Source: an uncultured Bacteroidales bacterium (GTDB lineage: Bacteria > Bacteroidota > Bacteroidia > Bacteroidales > UBA932). From it: a stretch of DNA of 61,766 nucleotides. Positions 32,764-42,051 of the stretch are shown here, in pieces; positions within the stretch are counted from its first letter, which is position 1, and each line of letters starts with the position of its first letter. The notes beneath the pieces are model-generated. The model was not told where the DNA came from, did not search any database, and saw nothing but the letters and a program-made list of their open reading frames with translations. The position numbers were made by a program, and so were the translations under genes. Location: contig ONDF01000023.1 of NCBI GenBank assembly GCA_900316525.1, positions 1-61,766 of the forward strand. Reading direction: 5' to 3'.

Positions 32764-34491
32764 TTGGAAAACAAGATCGTAAAATACATCTGGGGCCCGC
32801 TGAGGGCCCTTTTGCATTCCCTGCCGGTCCGGAGTCAGATCCCCGTCCTGTCGGTGGTGACCGGGGTGCTGTGCGGTTTGGCGGCCGTCCTGCTGAAGGT
32901 GACCATCCGCGGCATCCATCATGGACTGGAGAATCTGGTCGGAGGAGCGAACTGGCTGTACCTGTTCCTGCCCGGCGTGGGCATGCTCCTGAGTTTCCTC
33001 ATCGTCCGGTACATCGTCCGGGACAACATCGGCCACGGCGTGACGAAGGTCCTGCAGGCCGTGTCCAAGAACGAGTCCAAGATCAAACGTCACAACATGT
33101 ACTCGTCGCTGGTCACGAGCGCCCTCACCATCGGTTTCGGCGGCTCCGTGGGCGCCGAGGCCCCGATCGTGTACACGGGCGCGGCCATCGGCTCCAACCT
33201 GGGCCGGTACATGGGCCTTTCCTACCGGGGGATGACGCAGCTGCTGGGCTGCGGCGCGGCCGGCGCGGTGGCGGGCATTTTCAACGCCCCCCTCGCCGGC
33301 GTCCTGTTCACCCTGGAGATCCTCCTGTTTAACCTGTCCATGAGCTCCCTCCTGCCGCTGCTGCTTTCGTCGGTGTCGGCGACGATGGTCTCTTACCTCC
33401 TGCTCGGTCGCGATACGCAGTTCGCCTGCTCGCTGGTGGCCTTCTCGATGCGGAACATCCCGTTCTACCTCCTGCTGGGCGCTTTCTGCGGATTCTGCTC
33501 GCTGTATTTCATCAAGATGACGATCTGGCTGGAGGACGGTTTCGGCAAGATGAAGAGCCCCTGGCTCCGCTGGGCGCTGTGCGCCCTGGGGCTCGGCCTC
33601 CTGATTTTCCTCTTCCCGCCGCTGTACGGCGAAGGGTATGACGATGTCACGCTTCTTCTGAACGGGCAGGCGGACGGCGCCGTGTGGTTCTTCGCCCTGG
33701 TCCTGCTTCTGAAGGTGTTCGCGATGACTTTCACGAACGCCGGCGGCGGCGTGGGCGGTACTTTCGGCCCCACGCTCTTCGTGGGGGCCATCGCGGGCTA
33801 TGTCCTGTCCGCTTCCCTCAACCTGGTCCTTCCCGGACAGGTGCCGGTGCCCAATTTCGTGCTCGTGGGCATGGCCGGCCTGATGGCGGGCGTGATGCAG
33901 GCGCCGCTCACGGCCATCTTCCTGATCGCTGAGATCTCTGGCGGTTACGGGCTCCTGATGCCCCTCATCCTGACGGCGGCCATCTCCTATGCCACCACCC
34001 GCATCTTCGAGAAATACTCCATCTACACGAAGCGCATCGCGCAGACGGGCGAGCTCCTCACCCACGATTCCGACCAGGCCGTCCTCACGCTCCTGAAGAC
34101 GGAATCCCTCGTGGAGACGGACTTCACGCCGGTGCGCGTCGACGACAGCCTGGGCGCCCTCGTCGAGGCCGTGGCCGTCTCCCGGCGCAACGTCTTCCCG
34201 GTCCTGGACGGCAAGAAACGCTTCCAGGGGTACGTGGACCTCTCCGACATCCGCCGGGACATGTTCCGCACGGACCTTTACGATACGGCCAAGGTCTACA
34301 ACTACATGCGCTCCGCCCCCGAATACGTGTACCCGGACGAGCCGATGGACAGCGTCATGCGCAAGTTCGGCAAGACCGGCGCCTGGAACCTGCCGGTGGT
34401 GGACCATGACCTCAAGTACGTGGGCTTCCTCTCCCGCTCGAAGATCTTCAACGCCTACCGCGAGGAACTCCGGGATTTCTCCCAGGATTGA
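32764..34491 (+). CDS. ClC-family chloride channel/transporter with CBS pair
   Basis: 575 residues, using a TTG start at 32764 because no ATG lies nearby and the sequence is family-like from the first residues. ClC core about 20-430: GFGGSVGAEAPIVYTGAAIG carries the gating Glu in GAEAP; then NAPLAGVLFTLEILL, GGGVGGTFGPTLF and MAGVMQAPLTAIFLIAEISG. The position of the internal proton Glu of E. coli ClC (E203) is Ile here, which favours a channel over a proton antiporter. Two CBS domains fill 440-570. Confidence 0.92.
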   Translation: MENKIVKYIWGPLRALLHSLPVRSQIPVLSVVTGVLCGLAAVLLKVTIRGIHHGLENLVGGANWLYLFLPGVGMLLSFLIVRYIVRDNIGHGVTKVLQAVSKNESKIKRHNMYSSLVTSALTIGFGGSVGAEAPIVYTGAAIGSNLGRYMGLSYRGMTQLLGCGAAGAVAGIFNAPLAGVLFTLEILLFNLSMSSLLPLLLSSVSATMVSYLLLGRDTQFACSLVAFSMRNIPFYLLLGAFCGFCSLYFIKMTIWLEDGFGKMKSPWLRWALCALGLGLLIFLFPPLYGEGYDDVTLLLNGQADGAVWFFALVLLLKVFAMTFTNAGGGVGGTFGPTLFVGAIAGYVLSASLNLVLPGQVPVPNFVLVGMAGLMAGVMQAPLTAIFLIAEISGGYGLLMPLILTAAISYATTRIFEKYSIYTKRIAQTGELLTHDSDQAVLTLLKTESLVETDFTPVRVDDSLGALVEAVAVSRRNVFPVLDGKKRFQGYVDLSDIRRDMFRTDLYDTAKVYNYMRSAPEYVYPDEPMDSVMRKFGKTGAWNLPVVDHDLKYVGFLSRSKIFNAYREELRDFSQD

Positions 34492-34531
34492 TTTTTATCC
34501 GGCCAGGCGGTACAAGGTGCCTGAAAATCAT

Positions 34532-34539
34532 TATCTTTG
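34532..34539 (+). promoter_or_regulatory. Promoter -7 element of the M28 peptidase gene
   Basis: TATCTTTG (TAnnTTTG), 39 bases before the preferred start at 34579. A palindrome begins at its last base. Confidence 0.6.
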
Positions 34540-34566
34540 TAAGAGTTATACATGTGTAATTCTTAC
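34539..34566 (+). promoter_or_regulatory. 28-base palindrome / 5'-UTR hairpin at the M28 start site
   Basis: The arms 34539-34552 and 34553-34566 are complementary at all 14 pairs if G-U wobbles are allowed; the two positions that break DNA symmetry are both G-U pairs in RNA. It would fold a 12-pair stem with a CAUG loop at the very 5' end of the mRNA. It could also act as a dyad operator. Confidence 0.5.
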
Positions 34567-34578
34567 AAATCCATGCTT

Positions 34579-36132
34579 ATGAAGAGATTGCTGGTCTCCC
34601 TGTCGCTCCTGGCCCTGGCCATGGGCGTCCATGTGTCGTATGCGCAGGTCGCCGAATCGGCCGAATGGGCCACCCGAATCAAGGCGGAAGGCCTGGCCCG
34701 TTCCCAGGTCGAAGAACTCGCCCAGTACATGACCGACTATGTCGGATCCCGGCTCACCGCCTCGCTCCAGAAGCGCCGCGCCGACTCACTGATGCTCGTC
34801 AAGCTCACCGAAATCGGGCTATCGAATCCCCGTTCCGCCTACGCCACGGAGTTCACCCGCGGCGGCTGGGACGTCGTCAAGACGTATGCGGCCATGACCA
34901 AGCCGTACTACTGCGCCTTCTCGGTGAACCCCAGGGCCTGGTCCGGAAGCACGGACGGGCTGGTCAAGGGCGAATGCGTCGTTTTCGACGTCCAGACCAA
35001 GGAAGACCTCGAGAAATATCGCGGCAAGGTGGCCGGCAAGATCCTGCTCATCCCTTCCACGCGGACGGTCGAGATCAATTTCGAGCCGCTGGCGACCCGC
35101 TATGACGAGCAGGAGCTGGAGGCCCTGACCAAGGACGACCGCGCCCAAGCGCGTTCGGGCCGTTACGGCGGCCGGGCGACCTACGATTACCGGGCCATGA
35201 TGGAACTCCGACAGCTGATGGCCGATTTCTACAAGACCGAGAAGCCGCTGTGCATCGTGAACGGCAGCGGTACCTTCAATGTTCCGAGCGGTTCCGGAGT
35301 CAACTACAAGGCTGGGGATCCCGAACCCCTTCCCGAGCTCAACATGCCGCTCGAGGATCACGGCCGGATGATCCGCCTGATCAACCGCGGCGAGAAGGTC
35401 GAGATGGAACTGGAACTGATCAACCGTTTCTCCAACGATACCGAAGTCCATAACCTGTATGCCGAAATCCCCGGCATCGATCCCAAGCTGAAGGACGAGA
35501 TTGTCCTCATCGGCGCCCACTACGACTCCTGGCACGGCGGCACCGGCGCGGCCGACAATGCCTCCGGCTGCATCGTGATGGTAGAGGCGATGCGCATCCT
35601 GAAGCAGCTGGGCTTCAAGCCCAAGCGGACCATCCGGCTCGCCCTGTGGGGCGGAGAGGAGCAGGGCCTCTTCGGATCCCGCGGCTACCTGGACAACTAT
35701 CTCTTCAAGGATGGCAAGAAACTGCCCGGCTTCGACAAGTTCGCCCTCTATCTGAACATGGACAACGGCTCCGGCCGCTTCCGGGGCATCTACCTGGAGC
35801 GGAACGACGGCGCGTTCCCGTTCTTCGAGGCCTGGATGAAACCCATCGAATCCCTGGGGTTCCAGTACCTGTCGCCCCGGACCACCGGCAGCACGGACCA
35901 TGTCACCTTCAATCGCCTGGGCCTGCCTTCCTACCAGTTCATTCAGGATGAGCTCGAGTACGGCCGGACCTACCATACCATCATGGACACCTACGAGCGC
36001 CTGGCCCTCGGCGACCTGCGGCTGAACGCCACCATCGTCGCCTGGCTGGCGGCCTGCGCCGCGGACGATCCCGGCCGGATTCCGAACAATCCCGCGATCG
36101 ATTTGAACCAGCTGCAGCAGCGGGCTTTCTAG
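34579..36132 (+). CDS. M28-family metallopeptidase, exported
   Basis: 517 residues from ATG at 34579 (MKRLLVSLSLLALAMGVHVS, signal peptide ending near SYA). Upstream ATGs at 34552 and 34573 are less likely because the first lies in the 5' hairpin. A PA-like insert (about 130-200) precedes the M28 core, whose zinc ligands are visible in IGAHYDSWHGGTGAADNASG, ALWGGEEQGLFGSRG and NMDNGSG. A late His is in DELEYGRTYHTIMD. It is a periplasmic or secreted aminopeptidase or carboxypeptidase. Single-gene unit. Confidence 0.9.
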   Translation: MKRLLVSLSLLALAMGVHVSYAQVAESAEWATRIKAEGLARSQVEELAQYMTDYVGSRLTASLQKRRADSLMLVKLTEIGLSNPRSAYATEFTRGGWDVVKTYAAMTKPYYCAFSVNPRAWSGSTDGLVKGECVVFDVQTKEDLEKYRGKVAGKILLIPSTRTVEINFEPLATRYDEQELEALTKDDRAQARSGRYGGRATYDYRAMMELRQLMADFYKTEKPLCIVNGSGTFNVPSGSGVNYKAGDPEPLPELNMPLEDHGRMIRLINRGEKVEMELELINRFSNDTEVHNLYAEIPGIDPKLKDEIVLIGAHYDSWHGGTGAADNASGCIVMVEAMRILKQLGFKPKRTIRLALWGGEEQGLFGSRGYLDNYLFKDGKKLPGFDKFALYLNMDNGSGRFRGIYLERNDGAFPFFEAWMKPIESLGFQYLSPRTTGSTDHVTFNRLGLPSYQFIQDELEYGRTYHTIMDTYERLALGDLRLNATIVAWLAACAADDPGRIPNNPAIDLNQLQQRAF

Positions 36133-36188
36133 CGCGCGGACCCTTTCTTTTTTGGTGCGCATCGCTTGCGTTTTTTGGGTCGGTTTTT

Positions 36189-36196
36189 TAACTTTG
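36189..36196 (+). promoter_or_regulatory. Promoter -7 element of the EEP-GDPD gene
   Basis: TAACTTTG (TAnnTTTG), 25 bases before the ATG at 36222, with a TTG at 36166-36168 near the -33 position. Confidence 0.55.
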
Positions 36197-36221
36197 TAAA
36201 CTGACACTAAAACGTACAGCG

Positions 36222-37955
36222 ATGCGTAAACCTTTCATTCTCTTCCTGGCGGCCCTGCTGCCGCTGCTGGCCCCTTCCTGCCAGCCCGGGAAAGTGGACC
36301 CCCTTCCCGTGATGTCCTTCAACGTCCGCTACGGGACGGCCAAGGACGGTGACCATGTGTGGGAGAACCGCAAGGACGCCGCCTGCGCCATGATCCTGGA
36401 CCAGCGTCCCGCGGTGTTCGGCGTACAGGAGGCCCTGGACTTCCAGTTGACGTATTTCGAGGAGCACTGCCCGGGTTACAAGTACGTGGGCGTGGGCCGC
36501 GAGGACGGCATCCACGAAGGCGAGCATATGGCCGTGTTCTATGACACCGAGCGCATCGAGCTCCTGGAATGGGGCACCTACTGGCTCTCCGAGACGCCGT
36601 TCCAGCCTTCCCTGGGCTGGGATGCCGCCTGCCGCCGGACGGCTACCTGGACCCTGCTGAAGGACAAGGTGGCGGGCCGCAGCTTCTATTTCGTGAACAC
36701 GCACCTGGACCATGTGGGCAAGGAAGCCCGCCGCAGGGGCCTGCTCCTGCTGGTGGACCGCATCGCCGCGATGAATCCGGACGGCTATCCGATGGTCCTC
36801 ACGGGCGACATGAACGTGTACCCGGACGACCCGTGCCTGGGCGAGCTCCGCACCCTGATGGAGGATGCCCGCCAGACGGCCAAGGTCACCGACAACGATT
36901 ATACCTGGCATGACTGGGGCAAGGTTTCCGGCAATCCGCCCATCGACTACGTCTTCTACGCCGGCTTCGAGGGCTGCGACAAGTTCGCCGTCATCCGCCA
37001 GCCGTACCTGGGCGTGGACTATGTATCCGACCACTTCCCGGTGACGGCCCTCCTCCGCTACGGCCCCGCCCAGGAGCCCGTCAAGCGGGAGCCCGTCCCC
37101 GTCGAGCCCAAGTATGTCGTGGAGGTGGAAGCGCACCGGGGCGGCATGGGCCTGTATCCCGAGGAAACGCTTCCCGCGATGCTCAATGCCGTGAACCTGG
37201 GCGTGAACACCCTGGAGATGGACCTTTGCCTCACGCAGGACAACCGCGTCGTCCTCTCCCATGACAAATACTTCCATTCCCGCTATTCCACCCGTCCGGA
37301 CGGGACGCCCGTCCTGCTCGGCGAGCCCAAGACCTGGCTCTGGCAGATGCCCTACAGCGAGGTGCAGAAATGGGACGTGGGCAACCGGTACAATCCGGCC
37401 TGGCCCGAGAAGCACTGCATGCCGCTCGCGAAGCCCATCGCCCGTGACGTGATCGAAGCCGTGGAGGCCTGGACGAAGGAAAACGGCCACTATCCGATGC
37501 ACTACGACATCGAAATCAAGAGCGATCAGGACTATAACGACGGCATCGAGGGAGAGAGCTGGCCGGAATACCATGCGTTCACGGACCGGTGCATGGCCAT
37601 GCTCGACTCCCTGGACCTCGGCGACCGCCTGGTCATCCAGTGCTTCGACGAGCGCGCGCTCAACTACATCAACGAGAAGTATCCCGGCCATACGCTGGCT
37701 TACCTGGTGGAGGACTACGAGAAGGATTTCGACGAATTCATGGGCAAGCTGGACTTCACGCCGCAGTGGTTGAGCGCCCATCACAGCAACGTGGACGCCG
37801 ACCTCCTCGCGAAGGCCCGCGCCTGTGGCATGAAGGTCAATACCTGGACCGTGGACGAACCCGACGAGATGCGCCGCCTGGTGGACCTCGGCGTGGACGC
37901 CATCATTTCCAACTATCCCGACCGCCTGCTGAAGGTGGTGGGGGAATATCAATGA
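36222..37955 (+). CDS. EEP phosphatase - glycerophosphodiester phosphodiesterase fusion lipoprotein
   Basis: 577 residues. Lipoprotein signal (LPLLAPSC). Residues 28-285 are an endonuclease/exonuclease/phosphatase (EEP) domain: SFNVRYG, GVQEALDF, VNTHLDHVG, LTGDMNVYPDD and VSDHFPVT are all intact. Residues 303-575 are a GDPD domain: EAHRGGMGLYPEETLPAMLN, NTLEMDLCLTQD, VLSHDKY. One envelope protein therefore joins two phosphodiester-cleaving domains. A lipid or phosphoglycan head-group role (for example inositol-lipid or GPI-like material) is an inference, helped by the GH92 mannosidase three genes downstream. Confidence 0.92.
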   Translation: MRKPFILFLAALLPLLAPSCQPGKVDPLPVMSFNVRYGTAKDGDHVWENRKDAACAMILDQRPAVFGVQEALDFQLTYFEEHCPGYKYVGVGREDGIHEGEHMAVFYDTERIELLEWGTYWLSETPFQPSLGWDAACRRTATWTLLKDKVAGRSFYFVNTHLDHVGKEARRRGLLLLVDRIAAMNPDGYPMVLTGDMNVYPDDPCLGELRTLMEDARQTAKVTDNDYTWHDWGKVSGNPPIDYVFYAGFEGCDKFAVIRQPYLGVDYVSDHFPVTALLRYGPAQEPVKREPVPVEPKYVVEVEAHRGGMGLYPEETLPAMLNAVNLGVNTLEMDLCLTQDNRVVLSHDKYFHSRYSTRPDGTPVLLGEPKTWLWQMPYSEVQKWDVGNRYNPAWPEKHCMPLAKPIARDVIEAVEAWTKENGHYPMHYDIEIKSDQDYNDGIEGESWPEYHAFTDRCMAMLDSLDLGDRLVIQCFDERALNYINEKYPGHTLAYLVEDYEKDFDEFMGKLDFTPQWLSAHHSNVDADLLAKARACGMKVNTWTVDEPDEMRRLVDLGVDAIISNYPDRLLKVVGEYQ

Positions 37956-37962
37956 ACCGCCA

Positions 37963-38346
37963 ATGAAACCCATCAGTACCAATGACGCGCCGGCGGCCAT
38001 CGGGCCGTACAGCCAGGCCGTGGACAGCGGCGCCGGCCTTGTCTTCGTTTCCGGGCAGCTGCCCATCGATCCCGCCACCGGGGCCTTCCCGGAAGGGGGC
38101 GTCGCCGAACAGGCGCGCCAGTCGCTCCTGAATGCGCAGGCCATCCTCCGGGCCGCCGGCCTGGAACTGGCCGATGTCGTGAAAACGACGGTCTTCCTGG
38201 CCGACATGGGCGATTTCGCCGCGATGAACGCGGTCTATGCGACCTTCTTCGCCGAGCCGTTCCCGGCCCGGAGCGCCGTGGCCGTGAAGACGCTGCCCAA
38301 GGGCGCGCTCGTGGAGATCGAGTGCATCGCCGCCCGCAGGCGGTAA
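37963..38346 (+). CDS. RidA-family reactive enamine/imine deaminase
   Basis: 127 residues, normal for RidA. Motifs NDAPAAIGPYSQAV, VFVSGQLPIDPATG, VVKTTVFLADMGDF, and FPARSAVAVKTLPKGALVEI with the substrate-binding Arg. It hydrolyses 2-aminoacrylate and similar reactive imines in the cytosol. It is 7 bases after the EEP-GDPD gene, so co-transcribed although the roles look unrelated. Confidence 0.95.
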   Translation: MKPISTNDAPAAIGPYSQAVDSGAGLVFVSGQLPIDPATGAFPEGGVAEQARQSLLNAQAILRAAGLELADVVKTTVFLADMGDFAAMNAVYATFFAEPFPARSAVAVKTLPKGALVEIECIAARRR

Positions 38347-38361
38347 GGACGGAGGGACGCG

Positions 38362-39189
38362 GTGAGTAAGGCCAAATGGATCGGCGGGTTCCTGGGCTGG
38401 GTGGCCTGGGGACCGATCGGCGCCTTGATCGGGTATCTGCTCGGCAAGGCGGTGGATACGTATATCGACGGGTCGCACCAGCTGCCCGGCGGTGACGGCT
38501 GGGAACGGCAGCAGGAGCAGGGGAGTTACCGCAGGCAGACCGGCCAGGGCCCGTACACTCAGGACCGGTCGACCCAGTCCCGCCAGGGCCGGTACACGGC
38601 CGACGAACAGCGGAACAGCTTCTTCGTGAGCCTGCTGGTCCTTTCCTCGGCCGTCATCAAGGCCGACGGAAGGACGCATCCGGCGGAGCTCCGGACGGTC
38701 CGGGAGTTCATCCGGACGAACTTCGGCGAGCAGGCCGCCTCGCAGGCGGAGCAGATCCTGCAGCGGCTGGACAGCCAGCAGGTGAACATCTACTCGGTGG
38801 GCGGCCAGATCGCCGCCAACATGAACTACTCGCAGCGGCTGCAGCTGTTCCAGTACCTGGTGTCCATCGCCACGTCCGACGGCGATTTCAGCGCTTCCGA
38901 GAAGAGCGTCCTCGAGGCCATCGCCTCGGCCATCCGGCTCACGTCCACCGACGCGGCCTCCATCATCGCCATGTACTACAAGGAGACCGATTCGGCCTAT
39001 ACCGTGCTGGAAATCTCCCCTTCGGCGACGGACGACGAAGTCCGGTCCGCCTACCGGCGCATGGCCATGAAGTACCATCCCGACCGGGTGGCCACCCTCG
39101 GCCCCGAAGTGCAGAAGGCCGCCGAGGAAAAGTTCAAGAAGATTCAGGAAGCCTACGCGGCGATCAAGAAACAGCGGGGCATCCAATAG
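38362..39189 (+). CDS. TerB-like / J-domain co-chaperone (DjlA-like)
   Basis: 275 residues from a GTG start at 38362. An N-terminal glycine-rich membrane-like segment ([20 protein letters not shown]), a polar linker about 40-75, a helical TerB-like domain about 80-200 ([40 protein letters not shown]), and a C-terminal J domain about 213-272 ([28 protein letters not shown] with the HPD tripeptide). The layout matches DjlA-type DnaK co-chaperones at the inner membrane. It lies 15 bases after ridA. Confidence 0.9.
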   Translation: MSKAKWIGGFLGWVAWGPIGALIGYLLGKAVDTYIDGSHQLPGGDGWERQQEQGSYRRQTGQGPYTQDRSTQSRQGRYTADEQRNSFFVSLLVLSSAVIKADGRTHPAELRTVREFIRTNFGEQAASQAEQILQRLDSQQVNIYSVGGQIAANMNYSQRLQLFQYLVSIATSDGDFSASEKSVLEAIASAIRLTSTDAASIIAMYYKETDSAYTVLEISPSATDDEVRSAYRRMAMKYHPDRVATLGPEVQKAAEEKFKKIQEAYAAIKKQRGIQ

Positions 39190-39210
39190 CCATTTACCTG
39201 AAACCAGACT

Positions 39211-42033
39211 ATGCGGAAACAGATTCTTTTCGGTGTGCTGGCGCTGGCGCTTGTTTCCTGCGGCCAGCAGCCGGCGGACCAGGTGAACGTGTTCAACGGA
39301 ACGGGGTTCGCCGGGAATACCTATCCCGGCGCGACCGTCCCTTTCGGCGCCGTCCAGCTGAGTCCGGACACCGATGTGAACACCACCTCCGGCTACCACT
39401 ACAGCCACGACACCATCCTGGGTTTCAGCCATACGCATCTTTCGGGAACGGGCTGCCCGGACATGGGCGACTTCCTGGTGACGCCCGGTCTCGACGTCGT
39501 GGAGCCGCTGTCCTTCTCGCACAAGGACGAGGAGGCCGAACCGGGCTATTACAAAGTCTCTTTCCCCAAGGGCATCATGGCGGAATTGACCGTCACGGCT
39601 CACGCCGGCGTGCACCGGTATACGTTCACGGGGAAGGAAACTCGGCTCATCCGGATCGACGCCCGGCACTGCGTCGGCGGCTGGAGCAAGGCCATGGAAT
39701 ACCGGCTGTCCCTGGACGGATCCGAAATCCTGGGTTACCGCCGGGTGACCGGCTGGGCGAAGGACCGCGAGGTGTATCTTTCCGCCGTGTTCTCCAAACC
39801 TTTCCTGTCGGCGGATGAGCCGGAACCCGGCCTGATGGAGTTCACCTTTGCCGATGACCTGAAGGAAGTGGTGCTGTTCGCCGGCATCTCCGGCGTGGAT
39901 GCGAACGGGGCCCGCGGGAACCGGGTGAAACAGACGGCGGGCGGCCGGTTCGACGGTCTCCGCCGGCGGGCGGGAAGCAGCTGGGACGAAGCCCTCGGAC
40001 GGATCGAGGTCAAGGGCGGTCCGACGGACATGTTCTACACGTATTTCTACCACACGTTCACGACGCCCAGCCGCATCGACGACTATGACAGGCGCTACCG
40101 CGACCAGGCGGGCCGGAACCGGCAGCTGCCGGAAGGCCACCACTTCTATTCCACGCTGTCGCTGTGGGATACTTTCCGGGCCTGGCATCCGCTGGAAACG
40201 CTGCTGGATACGACCTTTGTCGCCGACCTGGTCCGCTGCATGCTGGATGACTACGACTGCCGCGGGGAACTCCCGATCTGGCCCCTGGCCAGCGACGAGA
40301 CCCGCTGCATGATCGGCTACCACAGCGTGCCGGTCATCGCCGACGCCTGGCTCCGCGGGGTCCGCGGCTTCGACGGCGAGAAAGCCCTCGCGGCCATGGT
40401 GGCCTCCTCCAACAAGGCCAATGTCAATGCCTCCGACCTCTATCGCGAGTACGGCTGGATTCCGGCCGACCGGAAGACCGAATCCGTCTCGCAGACGCTG
40501 GAATTCGCCTACGACGACTGGTGCATCGCCCGGATGGCCGAATCCCTCGGCCACGCCGACATCGCCGCGGAGTATGACCGCCGCGCCTGCAGCTATCAGG
40601 AGCTTTTCGACCCCGCGACCGGATTCATGCGCGGCAAGAATGCGGACGGGACCTGGTCGGCGGCCTTCGACCCGCTGTCCGGCTCCCGCGACTACACGGA
40701 GGCGACGCCCTGGCACTACCGTTTCTTCGTCCCGCACGACATGGCGGGCCTGGCCTCGCTGATGGGCGGGCCGGAAGCGCTCCGGAGCGCCCTGGATTCC
40801 CTGTTCACCTACCAGCCTGAAGGGCAGGCCGTCCTCGATCCCGGCATCGGCGGCCTCATCGGCCAGTATGCCCACGGCAACGAGCCCGGGCAGAACAACC
40901 CGTGGCTGTTCACATGGGCCGGCGCCCCTTCCAAGACGCAGGAATACGTGCGCCTGATCCTCACGAAAGCCTATTCCACCGCGCCGGACGGCATCTGCGG
41001 CAACGAGGACTGCGGCCAGATGTCGGCCTGGTACGTGCTCGCTTCCCTCGGCCTGTATCCGGCCTGCCCCGGTTCGGGGGAGTATATCCTGACGGCGCCG
41101 CTCTTCCGGGAGTCCGTCCTCCGGCTCGCGAACGGCAAGACTTTGACCATCAAGGCGGACAACCCTAGCCGCCCCTACATCGCCGGGGTGGAGCTGAACG
41201 GGAAACCGGTGGACCGGAACTGGCTCACCTATGACGAGATCCTGGGCGGCGGCGAGCTTTCCTTCAAGCTTTCCGCGAAACCCGTGGAGGAGCGGGAGAA
41301 CCTGCCCGCGCCCTATTCCCTCACGACGGAGCCCTTCGCCTGCCCGCCCGCCATCCAGGGCGACCTGGTCCTTTTCGAGGACGATGCGGAGGTGACGCTC
41401 TCCTGCCGGACGGAAGGGGCGGTCATCCGTTACACGCTGGACGGAACCGAGCCCACGGAAGCCAGTCCGCTGTATGAGGGACCCTTCCGTGTCGACGCGT
41501 CCTGCGTCATCCGCGCCCGCGCCTTCCGGGACGGCCTCCAGCCGTCTCCGGCGGTCAGCCGCACGGCGCACAAGCGTTTCTACCAGCCGACGACGGACCG
41601 GAGCGGCCTGAAGCCCGGTTGCCGCTATACCTACCACGAAGCGAACTTCAAGCGGATCTCCCAGGTGGAGCCCGACCCGTCCGAAGCGACCGGGACGATG
41701 CGGGAGCCGTCCATCGCCGGCGCCCCGGCTGCGGACCATTTCGCCTATCTCTTCTTCGGATACCTCGATGTCCCGGCGGACGGAATCTGGTCCTTCGCGC
41801 TCCGCAATGACGACGGCAGCGCCCTCTGGATCGACGGGATCTGCGTGGTGGACAACGACGGCATCCACGATCCCGCCGAGGCCGAGGGAACCATCCCGCT
41901 GGGCAAGGGCCTGCACTTCTACAAGCTGGTGTACTTCGATGACGAGGGCGGCCAGGAACTGTCCTGGTCCTGGAAAGCGCCGGGCGCGGACCGCTTCTTG
42001 CCGATTCCTGCCAATAAGTTGTATTACAAATAG
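39211..42033 (+). CDS. GH92 alpha-mannosidase lipoprotein with chitobiase-C-like and PA14 domains
   Basis: 940 residues. Lipoprotein signal (LALALVSCG). GH92 region about 25-700: NVFNGTGFAGNTYPGATVPF, GYHYSHDTILGFSHTHLSGT, CPDMGDFLVTP and GNEDCGQMSAWYVLASLGLY. A chitobiase/hexosaminidase C-terminal-like domain follows at about 715-785 (VIRYTLDGTEPTEASPLYEG) and a PA14 domain at about 800-935 (FGYLDVPADGIWSFALRNDD, SALWIDG). GH92 enzymes are calcium-dependent exo-alpha-mannosidases acting on host N-glycans or yeast mannan. The PA14 module probably binds carbohydrate. Confidence 0.94.
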   Translation: MRKQILFGVLALALVSCGQQPADQVNVFNGTGFAGNTYPGATVPFGAVQLSPDTDVNTTSGYHYSHDTILGFSHTHLSGTGCPDMGDFLVTPGLDVVEPLSFSHKDEEAEPGYYKVSFPKGIMAELTVTAHAGVHRYTFTGKETRLIRIDARHCVGGWSKAMEYRLSLDGSEILGYRRVTGWAKDREVYLSAVFSKPFLSADEPEPGLMEFTFADDLKEVVLFAGISGVDANGARGNRVKQTAGGRFDGLRRRAGSSWDEALGRIEVKGGPTDMFYTYFYHTFTTPSRIDDYDRRYRDQAGRNRQLPEGHHFYSTLSLWDTFRAWHPLETLLDTTFVADLVRCMLDDYDCRGELPIWPLASDETRCMIGYHSVPVIADAWLRGVRGFDGEKALAAMVASSNKANVNASDLYREYGWIPADRKTESVSQTLEFAYDDWCIARMAESLGHADIAAEYDRRACSYQELFDPATGFMRGKNADGTWSAAFDPLSGSRDYTEATPWHYRFFVPHDMAGLASLMGGPEALRSALDSLFTYQPEGQAVLDPGIGGLIGQYAHGNEPGQNNPWLFTWAGAPSKTQEYVRLILTKAYSTAPDGICGNEDCGQMSAWYVLASLGLYPACPGSGEYILTAPLFRESVLRLANGKTLTIKADNPSRPYIAGVELNGKPVDRNWLTYDEILGGGELSFKLSAKPVEERENLPAPYSLTTEPFACPPAIQGDLVLFEDDAEVTLSCRTEGAVIRYTLDGTEPTEASPLYEGPFRVDASCVIRARAFRDGLQPSPAVSRTAHKRFYQPTTDRSGLKPGCRYTYHEANFKRISQVEPDPSEATGTMREPSIAGAPAADHFAYLFFGYLDVPADGIWSFALRNDDGSALWIDGICVVDNDGIHDPAEAEGTIPLGKGLHFYKLVYFDDEGGQELSWSWKAPGADRFLPIPANKLYYK

Positions 42034-42051
42034 TTATTCGTGTCGATCGCT

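Noticed and set aside
36156..36177. Possible terminator (CGCA/TGCG followed by T-run) after the M28 gene
   Set aside because: Only four pairs form; too weak to annotate, although a T-run follows.
37903..41916. 1337-residue minus-strand open frame opposite the GH92 and neighbouring genes
   Set aside because: Its translation is Gly/Arg/Val/Asp-rich low-complexity sequence with no family signature, and the plus strand carries clear GH92, J-domain and RidA proteins. High third-position GC keeps the antisense frame open.
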